From: Microbacterium sp. BK668
GTDB lineage: Bacteria > Actinomycetota > Actinomycetes > Actinomycetales > Microbacteriaceae
Assembly (NCBI RefSeq): GCF_004362195.1
Contig: NZ_SNWG01000001.1
Coordinates: forward strand, 930,001-994,000
DNA length: 64,000 bases
Direction of reading: 5' to 3'
In this document: one piece after another, positions 8,414-16,464 of the stretch
Numbering within the stretch: position 1 is the first letter of the stretch
Layout of the letters: each line of letters starts with the position of its first letter
Position numbers and translations under genes: made by a program
Notes under the pieces: generated by a model
Databases searched by the model: none
Told to the model about the DNA's origin: nothing
What the model saw: only the letters and a program-made list of their open reading frames with translations

Positions 8414-8621
8414 TCCGCTTCCGCTCCGGTCGTGCCCCGGTCCCGCGCAGGACTGCTGCCCCGACACCCGTCGGGCGCCGGGGTATGCTCGGAGGCAGGC
8501 AGTGCGATGGCGCGGATGCTGCCGACGTCGCGAACCCCTCCTCGGGAGCGGGTTCCCGGTCGCACGTCGGCTGTCCGAACGTGGGGCGGCTGACCGAGTT
8601 GTACCCACGAGAGTCGACCCC
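8414..8621. other. Gap between the small membrane operon and hemD
   Basis: No convincing coding frame lies in these 208 bases. A TATGCT hexamer near 8483 could be a -10 element for hemD. The stretch around 8539-8560 (CCCCTCC...GGGAGCGGG) could form an imperfect hairpin. No strong ribosome site precedes hemD. Confidence 0.35.
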
Positions 8622-9419
8622 ATGAACGCTTCACCACAGCAGCCTGCGAAACCCCTCGCGGGGTGGCGCGTCCTCGTCCCCCGCGGCGGACCCTGGGGCG
8701 ATGGCGTGGCCGCCTCCCTGCGCAAGCAGGGCGCCGTTCCCGTGATCGCTCCGCTGATCAACTTCGCCCCGTCGAACGATCAGGCGACGCTCGAGGAGGC
8801 CCTGCGCGACCTGGCCGACGGGGCGTTCGACTGGCTGACCCTCACGAGCGCGACGACGGTCGACGTGCTCTACGCCTATCGCGCCGTCATCCCCGCCTCG
8901 ACCAAGGTCGCCGCGGTCGGCGAGACGACAGCGGCGGCCCTCCTCGCCGTCGGGTATCGCGTGGATCTCGTCCCGGAGCGCGACAACTCCGCCGCGGGCA
9001 TGGCCGAGCAGCTCATCGCCCTCGAGCCCGAGCCGCGGGATGTGCTCACCCTGCGCAGTGAGATCGCCAAGCCCGTTCTGACACGGATGCTGTCGGAGGC
9101 CGGGCATCGCGTGCGCAGCGTCGTGGCGTACCGCACGGTCGGTGTGCCGGTCACCGAGAAGATCGCGCACGACGTGCGCAGCGGCCGCATCAACGCGATC
9201 CTCGTCACGAGTGGATCGGTCGCGGAGCAGGTGCAGTCGCAGTTCCCCGACATCCCGCCAGCCACCCTCATCGCCGCGATCGGACCGCGCACCGCGAAAG
9301 ACGCGCGCCGCGCCGGTCTCTCGGTCGACGTCGTCGCCGACCGGCAGACGGTCGACGCGCTGATCGATGCGGTGGCGCAGTTCCCGCTCCCGCACGCGGC
9401 GGACGAGTTCGCCCCCTGA
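8622..9419 (+). CDS. hemD: Uroporphyrinogen-III synthase
   Basis: This 265-residue two-domain protein matches HemD, which cyclises hydroxymethylbilane to uroporphyrinogen III. The first domain begins GWRVLVPRGGPWGDGVAASL. The inter-domain region includes FDWLTLTSATTVDVLY and VAAVGETTAAALLAVGYRVD, and the second domain contains VVAYRTVGVPV, ILVTSGSVAEQ and LIAAIGPRTAKDARRAGLSV, which are typical HemD strand-helix pairs. The start ATG 8622 is taken because homology begins a few residues later. It lies on the same strand as the haem oxidase at 5792, separated by three unrelated small genes. Confidence 0.85.
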   Translation: MNASPQQPAKPLAGWRVLVPRGGPWGDGVAASLRKQGAVPVIAPLINFAPSNDQATLEEALRDLADGAFDWLTLTSATTVDVLYAYRAVIPASTKVAAVGETTAAALLAVGYRVDLVPERDNSAAGMAEQLIALEPEPRDVLTLRSEIAKPVLTRMLSEAGHRVRSVVAYRTVGVPVTEKIAHDVRSGRINAILVTSGSVAEQVQSQFPDIPPATLIAAIGPRTAKDARRAGLSVDVVADRQTVDALIDAVAQFPLPHAADEFAP

Positions 9420-9505
9420 CGCGCCGGTGCCCGCGTCGCCCGATCGTTGCCGTCCTGTGAGCAAACAGCTCCGTTCCGTCGCCAGGGCGCTGGCAGACTA
9501 GTCGC

Positions 9506-9964
9506 ATGGTGACGCTTCTGCTGGACTCGACCCGTCTCGAGGTCGTGTTGTCGGGCACCGAGCGCCTCCTCGCATTCCACAAGGGGAATGTCGCGATCGA
9601 GCGATCCGCCATCTCCAAGGTGCAGCTCACAGACGATGCCTGGACGTGGCTTCGCGGGGTTCCCAGCCCCGGCACGCACGTGCGCGGCGTCGTGGCCATG
9701 GGCACGTGGAAGTCGGCGGGGAGCGAGGACTTCGCGATCATCCGCCGTCACCGCGCCGGCGTCGTCATCGACCTCGAGGGTCACCCCGAGTTCCAGCGCG
9801 TCGTGCTGACGACCCGGCACGGACTCGCGCTCGTCCAGGCTCTGCGACTCGACGTCGCCGCCGACGACGCGGCCGCCGACGTGGCCGACATCGCGGCGAA
9901 GGCGGCGCGCCGGCCGCGCAAGCGCCGGCCGGCCGTCCCGGTCCCCGCGCCCGGGGTCAGCTGA
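9506..9964 (+). CDS. Conserved hypothetical protein, PH-like core
   Basis: The 152 residues start with alternating beta-strand-like segments (TLLLDSTRLEVVLSGTERLLAF, then IERSAISKVQLTD), which resemble a small PH-like or beta-barrel core, followed by a WTWLRGVPSPGTHVRGVVAMG motif and an Ala-rich helix with a basic, Pro-rich end (KAARRPRKRRPAVP). No catalytic motif or signal peptide is present. A CAGACT hexamer six bases before ATG 9506, together with the absence of a ribosome site, fits leaderless expression. I do not recognise a function. Confidence 0.6.
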   Translation: MVTLLLDSTRLEVVLSGTERLLAFHKGNVAIERSAISKVQLTDDAWTWLRGVPSPGTHVRGVVAMGTWKSAGSEDFAIIRRHRAGVVIDLEGHPEFQRVVLTTRHGLALVQALRLDVAADDAAADVADIAAKAARRPRKRRPAVPVPAPGVS

Positions 9965-9970
9965 TCCCCG

Positions 9971-11443
9971 TCAGCCCACCCGCGTGAGCGGGCTGCTCGA
10001 GAACAGGTAGACGTCGCTCTCCAGGCCCTCCATGGCGGTGAGCGTCAGCGCGTCGGCGTCAACCGCGTAGGTGGCGGAGAAGAACTCGCCGCCTGGCCCG
10101 CAGTCGCCGCCCGGCAGGTAATCGACGACCACCCGCGTGCCCTCCACCGCGTAGGACCCGACGCACCCGAAGACCTCGCCGCTGGCGTGGTCGGCGATCA
10201 GCTCGAACGCGCCGTCGTCGAACACCAGTGTGAAGAATCCGGCCGCGTTCCGCGCGTCGGTGGGCGTGAGGCCGGCTGCCAGCAGTCCCTCCACCGTGTA
10301 CTCGGGCGTGCGATAGCGGCCGTTGAGCACGGATAGGTCGCCCGGATCCGCGGATCCTCCGGCATCGGTCGAGGCCGTGCCGGAGCATCCGGCCGGCACC
10401 GCGACCGTCTCGGCGGGAGTCGCCTCATGCACCGACCGGGCCGTTTCGAACAGGTCGCGGGTGGACGCCGACGCCGCGAGCTCCTCCCAGATCGGGGCCA
10501 CGCGCGCCCGGAGCGCCTCAAGATCCGCGGCCGAGGCCTCGGCGAGACGCGCCCCGCTGGCGCACGACGATTCCGCAGCGGACTGATCGAGGGCGGCGAG
10601 CTCGCCCGCTCGTGCGAGCACAGCCGTCGCCGCCGTCCGCAGGATGCGCCTCACCCGTTCATCGCCCGCTGCGACGCCGTCGGGGCTCGCCACGAGCGCG
10701 GACACCCGTGGCCACAGACCGACGTTGGCGGTGGCGTACGGGAGGGTCTCCTCGCGGTCGCTGTCCTGCATCACGAGCGAGTTCTCCAGCACCGCGATAG
10801 AACCCTCGAAGATGCCGGTGTCTCGCTCTTCGAAGCTCACGTCGACGGGTGACGCGTCGAGAAGCTCGAAGCTCCGCGCGTTCTGCCCGGAGTGGAACGA
10901 CGCGACGACCTGTCCGGACCAGTCGTCGGGGCCGACGATCGCCGACTGCGCCGCGAGCGGTCGGCGCACGGCTCCGGGCATCAGGGCGATACCGGTCACG
11001 CCGGCGGCATCGACGGCGGCGAGGGCCGCCTCAGCCTCCTCGGAGCCGAGAATCGCCTGCTGCTGCGCGTAGCCGTCGAGAAGGAAGGGAGCCGTGAGAG
11101 GAAGCAGGGCATCGACGCCCAGTCCCTCGAAGACGCGCGTCCCCACCCACCCGAGCTCCGCCTCGCCTGCCGCGACCTTGGCCACGAGCTCCTCCTCGAT
11201 CGTGGGCCGATCCTCGCAGCAGCTTCGGACGACCTCGATCGTCACGACGCCGTCGCTCTCCTCGGAGACCGCTTCCGCGAACCAATCAACTCCCGGGTCG
11301 AGCTCTGCCCCGCCGTCGATGTGCAGCATTCTGAGCGTCGTCGGCTGCAGCGGCTCGGCCGCGGGTCCCGCGCAGGCCGTGAGGCCGAGCCCGGCGACCG
11401 CGACGACGGTCATGGCGAGTGCGAGCTGCGGCGTCCTGTTCAT
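9971..11443 (-). CDS. TRAP-type (DctP-like) solute-binding lipoprotein with C-terminal lipocalin-like domain, paralogue 1
   Basis: This 490-residue exported lipoprotein has the signal MNRTPQLALAMTVVAV followed by a lipobox LTAC (Cys24). Residues about 35-330 follow the DctP pattern: LRMLHIDGG, then VAAGEAELGWVGTRVFEGLGV, then LLPLTAPFLLDGY and DDWSGQVVASFHSGQNARSFE. DctP proteins bind organic acids for TRAP transporters. The last 120 residues (from about LSVLNGRYRTPEYTVEGLLA) form a separate beta-rich, lipocalin-like domain that also ends its paralogue at 11598. No TRAP permease is visible nearby, but a two-component operon diverges just upstream, so a sensing role is inferred. The start ATG 11443 has GAGGAGG in front. 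Confidence 0.7.
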   Translation of the reverse strand: MNRTPQLALAMTVVAVAGLGLTACAGPAAEPLQPTTLRMLHIDGGAELDPGVDWFAEAVSEESDGVVTIEVVRSCCEDRPTIEEELVAKVAAGEAELGWVGTRVFEGLGVDALLPLTAPFLLDGYAQQQAILGSEEAEAALAAVDAAGVTGIALMPGAVRRPLAAQSAIVGPDDWSGQVVASFHSGQNARSFELLDASPVDVSFEERDTGIFEGSIAVLENSLVMQDSDREETLPYATANVGLWPRVSALVASPDGVAAGDERVRRILRTAATAVLARAGELAALDQSAAESSCASGARLAEASAADLEALRARVAPIWEELAASASTRDLFETARSVHEATPAETVAVPAGCSGTASTDAGGSADPGDLSVLNGRYRTPEYTVEGLLAAGLTPTDARNAAGFFTLVFDDGAFELIADHASGEVFGCVGSYAVEGTRVVVDYLPGGDCGPGGEFFSATYAVDADALTLTAMEGLESDVYLFSSSPLTRVG

Positions 11444-11463
11444 GGGGTCCTCCTCGGGCCGAT

Positions 11464-11483
11464 GCGTTCCGCTTCCGGAACGC
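11464..11483. promoter_or_regulatory. Perfect 8-bp dyad upstream of lipoprotein 1
   Basis: GCGTTCCG at 11464-11471 and CGGAACGC at 11476-11483 are separated by CTTC. The dyad is 20 bases upstream of the lipoprotein start, in the gap between the two paralogues. It could be a regulator site, for example for the neighbouring LuxR-type regulator, or a small mRNA hairpin. Nothing identical was found in the divergent promoter region at 13098-13192. Confidence 0.4.
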
Positions 11484-11597
11484 TATGACCGCCGGGGTGT
11501 CCGCCTCATCGTGGCGGCCGCGGGATCTCGCAGACGTTCGCCCGTCGCCAGCCGCGACGGACCGGGATGCCGGGTCGTGGCTGTCCACGAGGAGAGA

Positions 11598-13097
11598 TCA
11601 GCGGATCCGGACCCAGTCCTGGCTGCCCCACAGCACTTCGGAGGACGCCTTCCCACTGGGTCCGTTCGCGCCGGGACCGACGTCGAGGAACCGGAGCACA
11701 CCGTCCTCCAAATCCCATCGCGCGCTGAACAGCTCCTGCCCGGCGACCGAGCCGCACGCCGCCTCTCCGCGACCGAGAGTGACGACGACCCGATCCCCGA
11801 CGACGGCGTACGTCGAGCCGGGACATCCGATGTCCCAGACCCGTCCGTCCCGGAACGTGAGCGTCCAGATCCCGTCATGATCGTGCGCGAACGACGCGTC
11901 GACGCCGGCCGAGGTGAAGTCCTCCACCGTCAGTTCGGCGCGGTAGGTGCCCTCTGGGAAGACGCCGGCGGTGTCCGGAGGCGCCGCCGCCGTCGTCGTC
12001 AGCTCGGGCTCGCACGGCGTCGCAACGCGCGGGGCGTCGGCGAGCTCGTCGCGCAGCGCGAGGACGTCCTCGAAGAGCGGTCCTGCCACGGGATCGGCGG
12101 TGACCTGGTCCACGATCGGCCGCACGCGGTCGAGCAGATCGCGCTGCGCCGCGCTCCCCGCGTGCACGACCCACCCGCCTTCGTCGCAGTAGACGGCGCC
12201 TTCCGCCGGATCCGTCCGGTGGGCGGCGAGGACTTCCTCCCGCGTCCGCTCGGCGGCTCTCTCGACCCACTCGCGCTCCTGCGGCGCGAGTGTCGCGAAC
12301 CACGGTCCCGAGGCGACGACCACGTTGAACTTGGCGCCGAGGGTCACATCCGAGGTGAAGATGCCGGTCACCGGCAGGCTCGCGCGCTGCGCGAAGGCGC
12401 TCTCGGCGCCCTGCACCCTGCCGGAGAAGACCGCCTCGCCGAAGTCGCCCTCCAGCTGGACGGCGGTTGCGCCGAGTGCCTCCAACGTGCGGCCGACATA
12501 CGGATCCACGACGCGGAGCGAGGCTCCTGCGAAGTCGGGAACGGACTCGAAGGGCGCCGAGAACCCGACCGGGTGACGGAGGGACTCCGGCAGCAGCGCG
12601 AGTCCCCGGGCGCCGAGCTCGTCGATGCCCTCCAACAGGCGGTCGGACAGCTGCTCGGCGACCCTCGTCATCAGGGCATCGCTGTCGACGGCGAAGGGGG
12701 CCTTCAGCGCCAGAAGACTGGCCGCGCCGGCTTCGGCCAGCGTGAAGTCGGGGACGACGGCCACCTCCCCGGCCCCGTCCAGCAGCATCCGCGTCACGTC
12801 CTCGTACGGTACGCCTTCGTACTCGTTCTCGGCGCCCGGCTCATCGGCCCGGTCGCCCAGATGCGCCCGGTGCTCGACCTCGACCATCAGAGCGCCCGAG
12901 GAAATGTCCTCGAGCGCGTCCGCGAAGATGCGTGCCGCGTCGGATGCGGGCCGGCCCTCTCCGTCTGCCAAGAGAAGGGTGACGGTCTCCGCCGTCACGC
13001 CGCCGCCGGATTTCGACGCGGAGACGCTGCCGCACCCGGCGAGCGCCGCGACTGCTCCGGTCGCGGCGATGATCCCGAGGCAGCGCCGTGCCAGCAT
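11598..13097 (-). CDS. TRAP-type (DctP-like) solute-binding lipoprotein with C-terminal lipocalin-like domain, paralogue 2
   Basis: This 499-residue lipoprotein has the signal MLARRCLGIIAATGAVAALA followed by lipobox LAGC (Cys22). The DctP-like core (about residues 35-345) includes LLLADGEGRPASDAARIFAD, SLLALKAPFAVDSDALM and a ligand-domain segment FAGASLRVVDPYVGRTLEAL. The C-terminal beta-rich domain (from about FPEGTYRAELTVEDFTSAGV) matches that of the paralogue at 9971: both have a GxYRxxxTVExxxxAG opening and a GCxGxYxV segment. The start ATG 13097 has GGAGGTG upstream. The gene diverges from the histidine kinase operon, sharing a short intergenic region of about 95 bp. Confidence 0.7.
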   Translation of the reverse strand: MLARRCLGIIAATGAVAALAGCGSVSASKSGGGVTAETVTLLLADGEGRPASDAARIFADALEDISSGALMVEVEHRAHLGDRADEPGAENEYEGVPYEDVTRMLLDGAGEVAVVPDFTLAEAGAASLLALKAPFAVDSDALMTRVAEQLSDRLLEGIDELGARGLALLPESLRHPVGFSAPFESVPDFAGASLRVVDPYVGRTLEALGATAVQLEGDFGEAVFSGRVQGAESAFAQRASLPVTGIFTSDVTLGAKFNVVVASGPWFATLAPQEREWVERAAERTREEVLAAHRTDPAEGAVYCDEGGWVVHAGSAAQRDLLDRVRPIVDQVTADPVAGPLFEDVLALRDELADAPRVATPCEPELTTTAAAPPDTAGVFPEGTYRAELTVEDFTSAGVDASFAHDHDGIWTLTFRDGRVWDIGCPGSTYAVVGDRVVVTLGRGEAACGSVAGQELFSARWDLEDGVLRFLDVGPGANGPSGKASSEVLWGSQDWVRIR

Positions 13098-13124
13098 CCG
13101 ACACCTCCACCGTCAGTATGCTCG

Positions 13125-13152
13125 CGAGTCACGCGTGCCGCATCGTGGCTCG
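13125..13152. promoter_or_regulatory. Imperfect dyad in the divergent lipoprotein/kinase promoter region
   Basis: CGAGTCACG at 13125-13133 and CGTGGCTCG at 13144-13152 pair at eight of nine positions. The dyad lies between lipoprotein 2 (minus) and the first kinase (plus), where a shared promoter must be. It is a candidate site for the response regulator encoded at 16455. The assignment is inference. Confidence 0.35.
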
Positions 13153-13192
13153 CACGGAGGCGGACGGCGCCGCCCGGTGGGAACATGGATCC

Positions 13193-14743
13193 GTGACGAC
13201 CGCCGTCGCGGCCGCTCGCGCCGGCATCGTCGCGGCGGGGGCGATGTGGGGAGGCTGCACCGCCTCTGTGGCCTACGACGTCGATGCGCTATGGCTGTGG
13301 GCGACGGATGCCGTCGTCGTCATCGCCTTCGCACTCGTGAGCGCCGCCGCGCTTCCTCGCCATCCCGGTCTCGCGATCACGGCCGGTGCCTCCGCCCTCG
13401 CGTGGTCGCTCGGGTCGGTACTCCCCGCCGCGGTCTTCTGGCACCGGGGTGCCATCGTCCTGCTCCTCCTCGCCGCGCCGCGTGCGTGGCCGGCTTCGCC
13501 GCTCGCTCGGACCGCTGTGATCACAGCGATCGTCGTCTCGGTGCCGCCGACCGTGTGGGGACGGGATGCCGCGGCCCTCGTCCTGGCTGTCGCCCTCGTC
13601 GTCGTGCTGACCATCTGTCGCAGAGTCCTGGCGGAAGGCGCCCTGCCGGCGGGACTGCTGTTCGCGGCGGTGATCGCCGGCTCTGCCGTGTGGCACGTCG
13701 TCGCTCCCGACCCTGCGCTCCTCGGCGTTCGGGCGGTCGTCTATGCGCTGGGTGTGGCGGCCGTCGCCGCCCTGTTCCTCGTCGGGGAGCGCCGTACCTC
13801 GGCGGTTCGTACGGCCGACGAGTTGATCAGCCTCCCCGCCGGAGCCGAGGGGCTTTCGGAGCGTCTGGCGGCAGCCGTCGGGGACCCCGGGCTGCGTGTG
13901 GGCCGCTGGGACGGCGATCGCGCGGTGTTCGAGGATGCCGAGGGTCGGCCGCTCGACAACCCGCGCCCGGGGCGCACTGTGGTCCTCTTCGACGGGGCGG
14001 AGCGGATCGCGGTCGTCGCGGACGCCGGCCGCCTGTCCGATCCCGCTGTACGCGAAGGGATCCGGCGGGTGACCGCCCTCGCCCTCGAGCGAGATCGCCT
14101 GGACCGAGAGCTCGCGCTGCGACTCACTGAGGTCGCGCTGTCGAAAGCGCGTCTCATCGACGCCGCCGAAGAGGAACGTGAGCAGCTGCGTCACCGGCTC
14201 GACTGTGAGGTCGGTGAACCGCTGAGGCATCTGGTGGGGGCGATCGAGGACGCCGTGCGCGACAGCCAGCCGGCTCAGGCGGAACACCTCGAGCGCGCCC
14301 GGGCAAGCGCCGGCAGGGCGCTCGACGACCTGATCGCGCTGAAGGGAGGGCTCCCGCCCGCGACACTGGCGGAGGGACTGGCGCCCGCCCTGCGCGGTCT
14401 TGCGGAAGGCTCGCCTGTCCGGGTCGAGGTCACGAGCCCTGAGCGGATCGACGCCGGCATCGCGACGACGGTGTTCTTCGTCTGCGCGGAGGCGTTCGCG
14501 AATGCGATCAAGCACGCACGTGCGACCGTGGTGCGGATCCTGGTCGAGATCGACGCGGGTGTCTGTCGGGCGACGATCGAGGACGACGGCACCGGACGTG
14601 CGGAGGTCGTTGCCGGCGGAGGGCTTCACGGGCTGCGCGAGCGAGTGGAGGCACGGTCCGGTGCGCTTCGGCTGGAAACGTCGGGGGACGGCACGCGGGT
14701 CATCGCCGAGCTTCCGGTATCTGCAGCGGGAGTACCCGCATGA
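13193..14743 (+). CDS. Histidine-kinase-like protein with intact ATPase boxes but no phospho-accepting histidine
   Basis: This 516-residue protein has about seven N-terminal transmembrane helices (to about residue 215), a cytosolic linker, a coiled dimerisation segment and a HATPase_c domain. The N-box (CAEAFANAIKHARA), G1 (IEDDGTG) and G2 (GGGLHGLRERVEARSGALRL) are all present. The HisKA_3 H-box, normally ERxRIxRxLHD, reads EREQLRHRLDC: Asp337-Cys338 replaces His-Asp, and the only nearby His (334) is three residues out of register. The start is uncertain: GTG 13193, just before the first helix, is preferred, while 13088 would overlap the divergent lipoprotein gene. It overlaps the next kinase by 4 bp. 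Confidence 0.75.
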   Translation: MTTAVAAARAGIVAAGAMWGGCTASVAYDVDALWLWATDAVVVIAFALVSAAALPRHPGLAITAGASALAWSLGSVLPAAVFWHRGAIVLLLLAAPRAWPASPLARTAVITAIVVSVPPTVWGRDAAALVLAVALVVVLTICRRVLAEGALPAGLLFAAVIAGSAVWHVVAPDPALLGVRAVVYALGVAAVAALFLVGERRTSAVRTADELISLPAGAEGLSERLAAAVGDPGLRVGRWDGDRAVFEDAEGRPLDNPRPGRTVVLFDGAERIAVVADAGRLSDPAVREGIRRVTALALERDRLDRELALRLTEVALSKARLIDAAEEEREQLRHRLDCEVGEPLRHLVGAIEDAVRDSQPAQAEHLERARASAGRALDDLIALKGGLPPATLAEGLAPALRGLAEGSPVRVEVTSPERIDAGIATTVFFVCAEAFANAIKHARATVVRILVEIDAGVCRATIEDDGTGRAEVVAGGGLHGLRERVEARSGALRLETSGDGTRVIAELPVSAAGVPA

Positions 14744-16464
14744 GCTCTCTGCCGACGAGCCGCGGGCCGATGGGCCGCTGGGCGGGCTGGGCGCTGATCG
14801 CCCTGGCCGCCGCAGGCGTGCTTGGTGCGGGGTCCATCGTGACGGCCGGTGAGACACGCGCGGGCCCGGGGCCCATCACCGGGTGGACGGGGGCGGATGC
14901 GGCCGTGGGCTGCATCGCCGCCGCCGCCGTCGTCGCGGCCGCGGCCCTCGTGGCGTTCGTCGGTGGTCCTGACGCACTCGCGCGCACGGTGGCGCTCGCG
15001 GTCGTCGGCCTCTGCGCCGTGGCGCCGGTCTACGTCGTCTGGTCGGCGGTTCCCCCGACTGTGGCCGTGATCGCCGCAGCCATCCCCGCCCTCGCCGTCC
15101 CCGCCCTCACCCGGCTGGCCGCGGTATCGGCGGACGGGAACGCCGGTGGGCAGGGTCGGCGCGATGGCTTCTCTCGCGCCGTCGCCGCGGCGTGGCTCGT
15201 GTGCGCGATCGCCGTGGTCGTCACCGTCGCCTTTCGCGATCCGTTCCTCGACCCGGAGTGCCGGGGACCGTGCGCGACGGGATCCACGCTCGTCGTGCCC
15301 GTTCCGGAGCTGGTCGCAGCGGCGCGGGTGGCGGTGGGAGCCGTCGCCGTCGGATGCACTGTCCTTGCGGTGGGAAGACTGGTCCGGAGCCGGGCAGCGT
15401 CGTACGCCGTGCTGATCGGGTGGGCAGCGGTGCCGGCCCTCGCCCTGCTGACGTGGTCGATGGTCGACGCCGCAGCGCCCGAACTGTGGAGCGGGCTGGA
15501 CGCGGCTGACGCCGCGCTGGCGGCGATGGCGCTCGCCATCCTCGCGATCGCCCATCTCACGCAGGCGACGGGCGTCCTCCGGCGCCGCCAGGCGATGGAG
15601 CGACTCGCCGATGAGCTCACGGCCGAGCTCGGCGACGATGCGCTCGAGGCGCGCCTTCGCAGCGCGCTGCGCGATCCGGCCGCCCGAGTCGCCTTCCCCA
15701 CGCCGACGGGCGGTCTCGTCGCCATGGACGGGACCCCCACGCCGGGCGACCACGGTGCTGCGGCAACCGCGCTGCGCCGCGGCGCGGAAGTCGTGGCCAT
15801 CCTGCTCCACGCTCCCGACGTCCGCGCGGAGGAGCTCGCCTCGGCGATGGGACCGGCAGCGCTCGCGGCGATCGCGAATGCCGGCCTCCGGGCGCGGATC
15901 CGCGCGGTGCTCGACGAGCGGCTCCGGTCACGCCTGCGGGTGGTCGAGGCGGCCGACGAGGCGCGCCGCCTGCTCGAGAGGGATCTGCACGACGGACTGC
16001 AGCAGGACCTCCTCGTCCTGCGCTACGACCTCGCGCTGGCCGCGGGCGCCGGCAGCCGAGAGGCGAGCACGTTCGGCGCGGAGGCGGCCGACCTCCTCGA
16101 GCGCACGCGCGCGATCGCGCACGGCGTCTTCCCGGCCGTCGTCGACGACCTCGGCGTCGAGGCCTCACTCGATCGGCTCGCGGAGGACTCGCCGATCGTG
16201 CTCGAGACGGACGTCGACGTGCCGGCCCGGCCGCCGCCGGCCATCGAGCGCACCATCTACCTCTTGGCACGCCACGCCGTCGGGGCGGCGGATCCGTTCC
16301 GGCCGCTCTCGTTCACGGTGCGGGCCGGCCCGGAGTCCGTCACGGTCCACGCCAGACCGTCTCGGGCCGCCGTCGTGGCCCCGCTGGAGGATCGCGTCAG
16401 TGCTCTGGGAGGTTCTGTGGAGGAGTGGGAAGACGCCTGGCAGGTGGTGCTGCCGTGCGCGTAG
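14740..16464 (+). CDS. Histidine-kinase-like protein with intact H-box but degenerate ATPase domain
   Basis: This 574-residue protein has an N-terminal membrane domain of about eight helices (residues 15-270), a linker, then a canonical HisKA_3 H-box, RRLLERDLHDGLQQDLLVLR, with His417-Asp418. The following region keeps the fold outline (IAHGVFPAVVDDLGVEASLD and EDRVSALGGSV), but the N-box region AIERTIYLLARHAVGAADPF has lost the Glu and Asn that bind Mg-ATP, and the DDGxG lid is replaced by ARPSRAAVVAP. It probably cannot bind ATP alone. ATG 14740 overlaps the stop of the preceding kinase-like gene (ATGA), so the two are co-translated, and its end overlaps the response regulator by 10 bp. Confidence 0.75.
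   Translation: MSSLPTSRGPMGRWAGWALIALAAAGVLGAGSIVTAGETRAGPGPITGWTGADAAVGCIAAAAVVAAAALVAFVGGPDALARTVALAVVGLCAVAPVYVVWSAVPPTVAVIAAAIPALAVPALTRLAAVSADGNAGGQGRRDGFSRAVAAAWLVCAIAVVVTVAFRDPFLDPECRGPCATGSTLVVPVPELVAAARVAVGAVAVGCTVLAVGRLVRSRAASYAVLIGWAAVPALALLTWSMVDAAAPELWSGLDAADAALAAMALAILAIAHLTQATGVLRRRQAMERLADELTAELGDDALEARLRSALRDPAARVAFPTPTGGLVAMDGTPTPGDHGAAATALRRGAEVVAILLHAPDVRAEELASAMGPAALAAIANAGLRARIRAVLDERLRSRLRVVEAADEARRLLERDLHDGLQQDLLVLRYDLALAAGAGSREASTFGAEAADLLERTRAIAHGVFPAVVDDLGVEASLDRLAEDSPIVLETDVDVPARPPPAIERTIYLLARHAVGAADPFRPLSFTVRAGPESVTVHARPSRAAVVAPLEDRVSALGGSVEEWEDAWQVVLPCA

Noticed and set aside
9971..13097. Complete TRAP transporter locus
   Set aside because: Only the two binding-protein-like genes are present; no small or large permease subunit occurs in the window.
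13088..13192. Longer N-terminus for the first kinase-like protein (start 13088 or 13118)
   Set aside because: It would overlap the divergent lipoprotein start and ribosome site and add a non-hydrophobic leader; GTG 13193 just before the first helix fits better, though this is not certain.
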